DNA from: Candidatus Shapirobacteria bacterium CG2_30_35_20
GTDB taxonomy: Bacteria; Patescibacteriota; Microgenomatia; UBA12405
Length of the DNA stretch: 37,692 nucleotides
Direction: 5' to 3'
Assembly (NCBI GenBank): GCA_001873665.1
Contig: MNZO01000020.1
Span: 1-37,692, forward strand
Shown here: one piece after another, positions 32,769 through 37,692 of the stretch
Position numbering within the stretch: the first letter of the stretch is position 1
Layout of the letters: each line of letters opens with the position of its first letter
Translations under genes and position numbers: made by a program
Notes under the pieces: model-generated
The model's input: the letters and a program-made list of their open reading frames with translations, nothing else
Database searches by the model: none
Told to the model about the DNA's origin: nothing

Positions 32769-33047
32769 TGGATAAGAGAGAGAGAGAAAAAAAACAATTG
32801 TTTCAAACGAAATTATCCACCCAACAATAACTATTCGCAAAGCTAACCCAAAAGAGGAACAAACCCGAGTTTCACAATCAATAGTAAAACTACCATTTTA
32901 TAAAACACACAATTATAAAATAATTTTACCCTTTATCCTGTCCAGAATTTAGTTGATAAAAATATATTTCAAATGGTTACTTTAGAAAACGCATGGCAAA
33001 AAATACCTGATGTTTTGACAGAATATGTAAAACAATATCCTCGATAG
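32768..33047 (+). pseudogene. Frameshifted small gene, product unknown
   Basis: Starting from the ATG at 32768 (MDKREREKK), the reading frame closes after 20 codons. An open reading runs on in another frame after an A-tract at 32787-32794 (TIVSNEIIHPTITIRKAN, then VKLPFYKTHNYKII). A second shift near 32928-32940 gives a third continuation (LYPVQNLVDKNIFQMVTLEN, then KIPDVLTEYVKQYPR) ending at TAG 33045-33047. Joined, it would be a protein of about 93 residues with its own leaderless promoter. Either it is a decayed gene or there are two base-calling or assembly errors. I do not recognise the family. Confidence 0.55.
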
Positions 33048-33048
33048 T

Positions 33049-33106
33049 CCTTCTCAATCCCCACGAGATTGCCACGTCGCTGTTGTAATTGCTCCTCGCA
33101 ATGACG
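33049..33106 (-). repeat. Palindromic repeat copy C (inverted)
   Basis: The reverse complement matches copies A and B (CGTCATTGCGAGGAGC, then GCGACGTGGCAATCTCGTG). The central spacer AATTACAAC is shared with copy A. It closes the hicBA/pseudogene islet in inverted orientation. Confidence 0.8.
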
Positions 33107-33119
33107 TCCTAGCGTGTTG

Positions 33120-33132
33120 TATAATACCCCAA
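33120..33132 (+). promoter_or_regulatory. -10 box, leaderless start of the ileS leader ORF
   Basis: TATAAT at 33120-33125 ends 6 bases before an ATG at 33132, the same geometry as at hicB, glyS and others. It defines the likely start of a leader transcript reaching ileS. Confidence 0.5.
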
Positions 33133-33164
33133 TGTCACAGACCACAAAAATAATCATTACCTAG
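33132..33164 (+). CDS. Putative Ile-rich leader peptide of ileS
   Basis: A 10-codon ORF encoding MSQTTKIIIT and ending in TAG. Three different Ile codons in a row (ATA, ATC, ATT; 33150-33158) are followed by Thr and the stop. A hairpin begins two bases beyond the stop, then a strong terminator, then ileS, whose product charges tRNA-Ile. This is the layout of ribosome-mediated attenuation. A chance ORF is possible because Ile codons are common in AT-rich DNA. Confidence 0.45.
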   Translation: MSQTTKIIIT

Positions 33165-33165
33165 C

Positions 33166-33182
33166 CCGAGGGTTTTCCTCGG
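33166..33182 (+). promoter_or_regulatory. Hairpin 1 after the leader ORF
   Basis: CCGAGG, loop GTTTT, CCTCGG: a perfect 6-bp GC-rich stem starting two bases after the leader stop codon. No T-tract follows. It could be the pause or protector hairpin of an attenuator. Confidence 0.55.
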
Positions 33183-33188
33183 CTTTAT

Positions 33189-33213
33189 AAATCCGCCTAG
33201 GCGGATTTTTTTT
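33189..33213 (+). terminator. Rho-independent terminator (attenuator candidate)
   Basis: AAATCCGCC-TA-GGCGGATTT followed by an unbroken T-tract of eight: a textbook intrinsic terminator. It ends 150 bases upstream of ileS. The five-base CTAGG in its stem can also pair with CCTAG at 33160-33164, the end of the leader ORF, offering a weak alternative structure. Confidence 0.8.
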
Positions 33214-33226
33214 GCTGTTTTATAGC

Positions 33227-33257
33227 AAAATTTGGAGCAAAGCGACATAATTTTGTT
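33227..33257 (+). repeat. Inverted repeat with REP-like core
   Basis: CAAAATT and AATTTTG flank a 16-base loop. The middle contains GGAGCAAAGCGAC, similar to the centre of the palindromic repeat family, so this may be a degenerate fifth copy. Confidence 0.4.
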
Positions 33258-33268
33258 TTAAAACGCAA

Positions 33269-33288
33269 TCCGCCTTTGGCGGAGTTTT
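33269..33288 (+). terminator. Second terminator-like hairpin upstream of ileS
   Basis: TCCGCC-TTT-GGCGGA followed by GTTTTA. The arms repeat those of the 33189 terminator, so CCGCC and GGCGG of the two hairpins can cross-pair, as an antiterminator would. Confidence 0.6.
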
Positions 33289-33292
33289 ATTA

Positions 33293-33298
33293 TATAAT
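33293..33298 (+). promoter_or_regulatory. Possible ileS-proximal -10 box
   Basis: TATAAT between the last hairpin and the AT-rich repeat. It would start transcription near 33305, about 60 bases before ileS. If used, ileS could escape the attenuator. It is in AT-only DNA, so it may be fortuitous. Confidence 0.35.
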
Positions 33299-33302
33299 CA
33301 AA

Positions 33303-33364
33303 TATAAATTAAAAATTTAAAAATTGTAAATTTAAAATTGATTAAAAATTTTAAATTAAAAATT
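33303..33364 (+). repeat. AT-rich repeat before ileS
   Basis: TTAAAAATTTAAAAATTGT-type units, nearly pure A and T, related to 10741-10789 and 37455-37534. It contains a spurious in-frame TTG (33338) upstream of the true ileS ATG. Confidence 0.6.
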
Positions 33365-36139
33365 ATGTCTTTCTTTACTGAACTTCCTCAAAACCCCAAC
33401 TTTCCACAATTAGAAAAAGAAATCATGGACTGGTGGACACAAAACGATATTTTAAATAAATATTTACACCGTAACGATAAATCAGAAAAAACCTTTTCTT
33501 TTATCGACGGCCCCATCACCGCCAACAACCCCATGGGTGTTCACCATGCCCTCGGTCGCACCCTCAAAGATGTTTTTCAACGTTTTAAAAATTTGCAAGG
33601 TTACGCCCAAAGATTTCAAAATGGTTTTGACTGTCAAGGCCTATGGGTCGAAGTTGAAGTTGAAAAAGACGCTGGTTTTAATTCCAAAAAAGATATTTTA
33701 GATTTTGGCCTTGATAAATTTACTACCGCTTGCATTGACCGAGTCAACAAATTTAGTTTAATTCAAACCGAACAATCAAAAAGATTAGGAATGTTTATGG
33801 ATTGGGAAAATTCATATTACACCAATTCCCAAAACAACAATCTCTATATTTGGCATTTTTTAAAAATTGTTCATCAAAAAGGTTGGCTCGAGCTTCGTAA
33901 AAGCGCTACCACTTGGTGTCCACGTTGTGAAACAGGGTTATCCCAACACGAACAAGCTGATGGATACAAAGACATTACTGACACCTCAGTTTATGTTTAT
34001 TTTAAATTAAAAGATAAAACCAATGAGTACGTTTTAGCCTGGACTACCACCCCATGGACTCTCACCGCCAATGTACTTCTGGCTATAAACACTGATTATC
34101 CCTATGTTAAGACAAAAATAGACGATAAAATCGTTTACCTTGCCAAAGAAGCGGCCACTAGACTAGGCCTGACTGATTATCAAACAATTGATGTCACCAC
34201 ATTATTAAATTTAAAATACGAATCATTATTTGATTTACCAAATCAAAAAAACATAAAACATTTTATTACCGATTGGAAAGAAGTAACACCACAGGAGGGG
34301 ACTGGTGTCGTTCACATCGCCCCTGGTTGTGGCCAAGAAGATTACGAACTTGGCAAAAAATTAGGTGTTCCCATGCCCTCTCCATTAAACGAGCAAGGTC
34401 ATTTTATAGATAATTACGGGGAATTTACTGGTAAATATGCTCATGGAGTCAAAGAATTGGTTTTTGAAAAACTAAAACAAGCCGGTGCTTTTTTTAAAAC
34501 TGAAGATATTATTCATCGCTATCCCCATTGTTGGCGTTGTAAAACCAAATGTTTATTTCGACTCGAAAATAGTTGGTATATAAAAACTGATGAAATCAGA
34601 CCTCTAATGAAAGCTGCGACTGCCAAAATCGAATGGCATCCCAAGTTCGTCAGTTCCCGAATGCAAAATTGGCTCGATTCTATGGACGACTGGATGATAA
34701 GTCGCTCCCGCTATTATGGTCTAGCCCTCCCTTTTTATAAATGTGAATGCGGTGAATTAACCGTTATCGGTTCTCTTGAGGAATTAAAAGAAAAATCTAT
34801 CAATCCTAAGCAAGTCGAAAGATTAACTTCTCTTCATCGCCCATGGATAGACACCATCAAAATAAAATGCCCTAAATGTGGCCAAATTATCTCTCGTATC
34901 CCAGAAGTCGGGGATTGTTGGCTCGATGCCGGAGTAGTTCCCTTTTCCACCTTAAAATATTTAACTGACAAAAGCTATTGGAAAAAATGGTTCCCCGCTG
35001 ATTTAGTTTTGGAAAATACTGAACAAGTTCGACTTTGGTTTTACTCAATGTTATTTTTTGGAGTTACTCTCAAAAACACCATTCCTTACAAAGCAGTTGT
35101 TACTCATGGTGAAGTTCGCGATCAAAAAGGAGAACGTATCTCAAAAACCAAAAAGAATGGCATACCCTACAACGAAGCCGTAGAAACAATGTCCGCTGAT
35201 GCCATGCGCTGGCTATATTGTTTACAAAAACCATCATCTAATGTCGATTTTGGATACGAAATCACAAACGGAGTTAATCGCGAATATATTTTATTATTAT
35301 GGAACACCTACCGCTTCTTCACCCAGCACGCAAACTTAGAGAATTGGAATGGTCCTGAAAACACGTCATTGCCAGGAGGCTCTGCGACGAAGCAATCTCG
35401 TTCGGGATCGATTATGGACTCATGGATTCTGTCTCGTCTTAATTCTACTATTGAAATAGTCACCAAAGACCTAAATCATTTTGGCACCTCAAATGCCACA
35501 AAAGCCATCCAAAATTTTGTGACTGATTTATCCACCTGGTACATCCGCCGCAATCGAGATCGAACTGATAATTTTGAATTACTTTACAAAATATTTACTA
35601 AACTATCAGTTATAATTTCACCATTTACCCCATTTTTAGGTGAAATTTTACACAAAAATTTGACCACCAATACAGAAACTGTCAATCTTGAAAATTGGCC
35701 CAAAGTCAATAAATCCCAAATAGACAAAGGATTAGAATCTCAAATGATTAACGTTCGAAAAATTTGTCAAGATATTCATGCTGCTCGTCAATTGGCCAAT
35801 TTAAAAATCCGCCAACCCTTATCATCAGCTACTATTACCCAAAAACTCAACCATGAATTACTCGAGGTTATAAAAGATGAAACAAATATCAAAAATATTT
35901 CTATCGGTAACAATTTCTCTCTGGAAACCAAACTCAATCCAGAATTAATTGCCGAGGGTGAATATCGTGATTTTATTCGTAGTATTCAAGTTTTACGCAA
36001 AAATCAAGGATTCCAAATCAAAGATAAAATCAACATCGTCGCCCCCAACTGGCCCGTCACTTTTAAATCAGAAATATTATCAAGAACCTTAGCTATTTCA
36101 ATTAAAAAAGGCGATATTCTTACTATTACCAAAGCTTAA
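33365..36139 (+). CDS. ileS: Isoleucyl-tRNA synthetase
   Basis: 924-residue class I synthetase. It has FIDGPITANNPMGVHHALGRT with the HIGH-equivalent VHHALG, WCPRCETGLSQHE, LAWTTTPWTLTANV at the start of the editing (CP1) domain, RYPHCWRCKTKC, ENTEQVRLWFYSMLF, and the KMSKS-equivalent RISKTKKNG. The C-terminal anticodon helices begin near DSWILSRLN. The ATG at 33365 is chosen over the TTG at 33338, which lies in the AT repeat. In the loop before SWILSRL, residues TSLPGGSATKQSRSG are encoded by a copy of the palindromic repeat family. The leader hairpins suggest attenuation control. It overlaps rodA by one base (TAATG). Confidence 0.93.
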   Translation: MSFFTELPQNPNFPQLEKEIMDWWTQNDILNKYLHRNDKSEKTFSFIDGPITANNPMGVHHALGRTLKDVFQRFKNLQGYAQRFQNGFDCQGLWVEVEVEKDAGFNSKKDILDFGLDKFTTACIDRVNKFSLIQTEQSKRLGMFMDWENSYYTNSQNNNLYIWHFLKIVHQKGWLELRKSATTWCPRCETGLSQHEQADGYKDITDTSVYVYFKLKDKTNEYVLAWTTTPWTLTANVLLAINTDYPYVKTKIDDKIVYLAKEAATRLGLTDYQTIDVTTLLNLKYESLFDLPNQKNIKHFITDWKEVTPQEGTGVVHIAPGCGQEDYELGKKLGVPMPSPLNEQGHFIDNYGEFTGKYAHGVKELVFEKLKQAGAFFKTEDIIHRYPHCWRCKTKCLFRLENSWYIKTDEIRPLMKAATAKIEWHPKFVSSRMQNWLDSMDDWMISRSRYYGLALPFYKCECGELTVIGSLEELKEKSINPKQVERLTSLHRPWIDTIKIKCPKCGQIISRIPEVGDCWLDAGVVPFSTLKYLTDKSYWKKWFPADLVLENTEQVRLWFYSMLFFGVTLKNTIPYKAVVTHGEVRDQKGERISKTKKNGIPYNEAVETMSADAMRWLYCLQKPSSNVDFGYEITNGVNREYILLLWNTYRFFTQHANLENWNGPENTSLPGGSATKQSRSGSIMDSWILSRLNSTIEIVTKDLNHFGTSNATKAIQNFVTDLSTWYIRRNRDRTDNFELLYKIFTKLSVIISPFTPFLGEILHKNLTTNTETVNLENWPKVNKSQIDKGLESQMINVRKICQDIHAARQLANLKIRQPLSSATITQKLNHELLEVIKDETNIKNISIGNNFSLETKLNPELIAEGEYRDFIRSIQVLRKNQGFQIKDKINIVAPNWPVTFKSEILSRTLAISIKKGDILTITKA
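35364..35410 (+). repeat. Palindromic repeat copy D inside ileS
   Basis: CGTCATTGCCAGGAGGCTCT then GCGACGAAGCAATCTCGTTCG. It matches the start (CGTCATTGC-AGGAG) and the GCGACG--GCAATCTCG end of copies A-C. It is open in the ileS frame and lies in a linker between the catalytic body and the anticodon domain. Confidence 0.7.
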
Positions 36140-37143
36140 TGTTATTTAATCATCGGTTGTTTCCAATCGTTTCCTCACTCCTGATTTTTCTGTGTCTAAA
36201 TTTATTGATGATTTCCTCCTTAGCCCCACAACTTTTACTCAAACAAATATTAGCCTGGATTTTTGGTTTTTTGCTTTTTTTTATTGGCACCCAAATCAAC
36301 CCCAATCTCAATCAAAAAACTCGTTGGATTCTTTTCATTGGCTCTTGTCTATTATTATTATTGCCAATTTTAACTGGAAATATCACCCGTGGTTCACGAC
36401 GATGGATAAATATTGGGCTAATCTCATTCCAACCTAGCGAAATCGTCAAACCCCCACTAATGCTATTTTTAGCTTCTCAAAATTTTCCTCTTTTACATTT
36501 AATTCCCGTACTAATTGTCGCCAGTCATCCCGATTTGGGTTCTGCCATTACCCTCCTAGTCTTAATGGTTCCCGTTATTTTATATTCCCCTAAGTTAATA
36601 AAATTATCCATCATCAGCTTTTTTTGTCTATTGATTATTTCTCCATTAATTTGGAAATATCTGATTCACGATTATCAAAAAAATCGCATTGCCACTTTTA
36701 TCAATCCCCAACTCGATCCGCTTGGTCAAGGATACAACTTAATTCAGTCCCAAATTGCTGTTGGTAGTGGGGGGTTATTCGGCAAAGGATATCGTCAAGG
36801 AACCCAAGGACAGTTACTATTTTTACCAGAAAAACACACCGATTTCATATTCGCCGCTACCGCCGAAGAACTCGGTTTAGTTTCCGTCATCCTCATTTTT
36901 TTTGCCTATTTCTTATTGTTAAGCTCCATATTAAAAAAAGCATTTAATACCAAATACAACAAAACCCTGTTTTTATTCACCTTGGGAATTTGTTTCGAAA
37001 TTTGGACCCAAATTATTGTTAACATCGGTATGAATATTGGCTTATTGCCAGTTACTGGCATCCCGCTACCATTTTTATCTGTCGGTGGCTCATCACTAAT
37101 AGCCATCCTTTTTTCTCTTGGTGTGATATACTCAAACTTATGA
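36139..37143 (+). CDS. rodA: RodA-like SEDS peptidoglycan polymerase
   Basis: 334-residue polytopic membrane protein of the SEDS family. It has RGSRRWINIGLISFQPSEIVK, ASHPDLGSAITLL, FINPQLDPLGQGYNLIQS, and the RodA-typical GSGGLFGKGYRQGTQGQLLF followed by PEKHTDFIFAATAEELGL, and a closing TGIPLPFLSVGGSS. These favour RodA (elongation) over FtsW (division). It starts at the last base of the ileS stop codon and ends in an ATGA overlap with rplU, whose promoter lies in its last codons. No PBP2 partner is in the window. Confidence 0.88.
   Translation: MLFNHRLFPIVSSLLIFLCLNLLMISSLAPQLLLKQILAWIFGFLLFFIGTQINPNLNQKTRWILFIGSCLLLLLPILTGNITRGSRRWINIGLISFQPSEIVKPPLMLFLASQNFPLLHLIPVLIVASHPDLGSAITLLVLMVPVILYSPKLIKLSIISFFCLLIISPLIWKYLIHDYQKNRIATFINPQLDPLGQGYNLIQSQIAVGSGGLFGKGYRQGTQGQLLFLPEKHTDFIFAATAEELGLVSVILIFFAYFLLLSSILKKAFNTKYNKTLFLFTLGICFEIWTQIIVNIGMNIGLLPVTGIPLPFLSVGGSSLIAILFSLGVIYSNL
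37124..37140 (+). promoter_or_regulatory. Extended -10 promoter, leaderless start of rplU
   Basis: TGA-TATACT at 37124-37132, 7 bases before the rplU ATG at 37140, inside the rodA 3' end. Confidence 0.6.
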
Positions 37144-37454
37144 AATATGCCATTATTGCCACATCTGGCACTCAATACAAAATTGAGGAAAATCAAATAA
37201 TTACTGTTGACAAATTAGAGGGTGAAAAAGATTCAACTGGCAAAATTACTTCGATACTTTTAGTCGTCGATGATGACAAAATAGAAATTGGCAATCCTAC
37301 AGTCAAAAACGCTACTGTTGAATATCAAATTATCAATCAGTATCAAGGTGATAAAGTCCGAGTTTCCAAGTTCAAAGCTAAATCACGTTACCGCAAAACC
37401 ATGGGCTTCCGCGCTCAATTAACCGATATTAAAATCATCAAAATAAATTTATAA
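37140..37454 (+). CDS. rplU: 50S ribosomal protein L21
   Basis: 104 residues, normal length. It has the L21 start YAIIATSGTQYKI, then VDKLEGEKDSTGKI, VKNATVEYQI and the RNA-binding RVSKFKAKSRYRKTMGFRAQ near the C-terminus. L21 binds 23S rRNA and is usually paired with L27, as here. Confidence 0.95.
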   Translation: MKYAIIATSGTQYKIEENQIITVDKLEGEKDSTGKITSILLVVDDDKIEIGNPTVKNATVEYQIINQYQGDKVRVSKFKAKSRYRKTMGFRAQLTDIKIIKINL

Positions 37455-37534
37455 ATTATTTTTAAAATTTTTAAATTAAATCATTTAAAATTGATTGAAA
37501 ATTAAAAATTGTAAATTGAAAATTTTTTCAAAAT
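37455..37534 (+). repeat. AT-rich repeat between rplU and rpmA
   Basis: About 80 bases of ATTAAAAATTGTAAATTGAA-type units, including AAATTGATTGAAAATT. It is the same family as 10741-10789 and 33303-33364 and the in-gene copies. No terminator or tRNA is seen in it. Confidence 0.6.
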
Positions 37535-37692
37535 ATGGCACATACAAAATCACAAGGTAAAACAAATCAAAAATCAAACCGTCCCGGACAAAGACTGGGT
37601 ATCAAAAAATCCAGTGGACAAAAAGTAACCGTCGGTCAAATTATTGCTCGCCAAGTTGGCTCCAAATATCATTCTGGTCTTGGTACCAAATT
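37535..37692 (+). CDS. rpmA: 50S ribosomal protein L27 (3' end beyond window)
   Basis: The first 52 codons are present. MAHTKSQGKTNQKSNRPGQR then LGIKKSSGQKVTVGQIIARQ and VGSKYHSGLGTK match L27, whose N-terminal tail reaches the peptidyl-transferase centre. The start is MAHTK, without the Firmicutes-type cleaved N-terminal extension. Confidence 0.93.
   Translation, partial: MAHTKSQGKTNQKSNRPGQRLGIKKSSGQKVTVGQIIARQVGSKYHSGLGTK

Noticed and set aside
32083..33106. CRISPR array
   Set aside because: Three repeat copies in mixed orientation, separated by genes, with internal variable spacers; no regular spacing and no cas genes.
32083..33106. Insertion sequence
   Set aside because: No transposase and no terminal inverted repeats with target duplication; only palindromic repeats and a toxin-antitoxin pair.
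33338..33364. TTG start nine codons upstream of ileS
   Set aside because: The extra residues are encoded by the AT-rich repeat; the ATG at 33365 begins the family-like N-terminus.
33048..33364. T-box riboswitch for ileS
   Set aside because: No T-box (TGGNACC-type) sequence or specifier stem was seen; the hairpins fit intrinsic terminators and a leader ORF better.
1..37692. Alternative genetic code with TGA read as Gly
   Set aside because: TGA ends many genes in ATGA overlaps exactly where family C-termini are expected.
1..37692. tRNA or rRNA genes
   Set aside because: The few intergenic gaps were read on both strands and show no cloverleaf-like or rRNA sequence.

Overview
The window is a 37.7 kb, AT-rich (roughly one third G+C by eye), gene-dense stretch of a bacterial chromosome. 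Nearly every gene lies on the + strand, and many overlap by 1-50 bases. The best guess is a Candidate Phyla Radiation (Patescibacteria) genome, probably Microgenomates-like. The reasons are the DUF4012 protein, shortened enzymes (RecO, MurE-like, a PLP enzyme), divergent Mur ligases, few or no Shine-Dalgarno sequences, and a large surface-polysaccharide block beside the division cluster. TGA is used as a stop in many ATGA overlaps, so the Gracilibacteria/Absconditabacteria recoding does not apply. The phylum call is inference.

Region 1 (1-13.5 kb) is an exopolysaccharide cluster: five GT4 and GT2 glycosyltransferases plus a further GT4, a GT39-type membrane transferase, an O-antigen-ligase-like polymerase/ligase, a hexapeptide acyltransferase, mannose-1-phosphate guanylyltransferase and a polyprenyl-phosphate sugar transferase. 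Inside it sit an AbiEii-type toxin-antitoxin pair and a NYN nuclease. Region 2 (13.5-17.9 kb) holds a DUF4012 membrane protein, recO, glyS and a small lipoprotein. Region 3 (17.9-32.1 kb) is a rearranged division/cell-wall (dcw) cluster: rsmH, ftsL-like, ftsI, murE-like, an arginyltransferase-like gene, a MurC/Mpl-like ligase, mraY, NlpC/P60, a LysW-like zinc ribbon (- strand), a PLP enzyme, an ATP-grasp ligase, ftsW, murG, ftsA, ftsZ. No murF, murD, murB, ddl or ftsQ is seen; the places they usually hold are taken by the unusual genes. Region 4 (32.1-33.3 kb) is a repeat-rich accessory islet with hicBA, a frameshifted gene and three copies of a palindromic repeat. Region 5 (33.1-37.7 kb) holds ileS behind a possible attenuator, rodA, rplU and the start of rpmA.

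How the genes work together: ManC would make GDP-mannose, the WcaJ-like enzyme would start a lipid-linked glycan, the glycosyltransferases would extend it and the ligase-like protein would polymerise or attach it. MraY, MurG, FtsW/RodA and FtsI form a lipid-II-based wall machine next to FtsA/FtsZ.

The most interesting signals are: (1) a 10-codon ORF with three consecutive Ile codons followed by terminator hairpins upstream of ileS; (2) a LysW-like/PLP/ATP-grasp module and an aminoacyl-tRNA-transferase-like gene inside the dcw cluster; (3) repeated TATAAT boxes 5-8 bases before start codons, pointing to widespread leaderless transcription; (4) a palindromic repeat found between genes and also in frame inside ileS; and (5) an AT-rich repeat translated in frame inside two unrelated glycosyltransferases.
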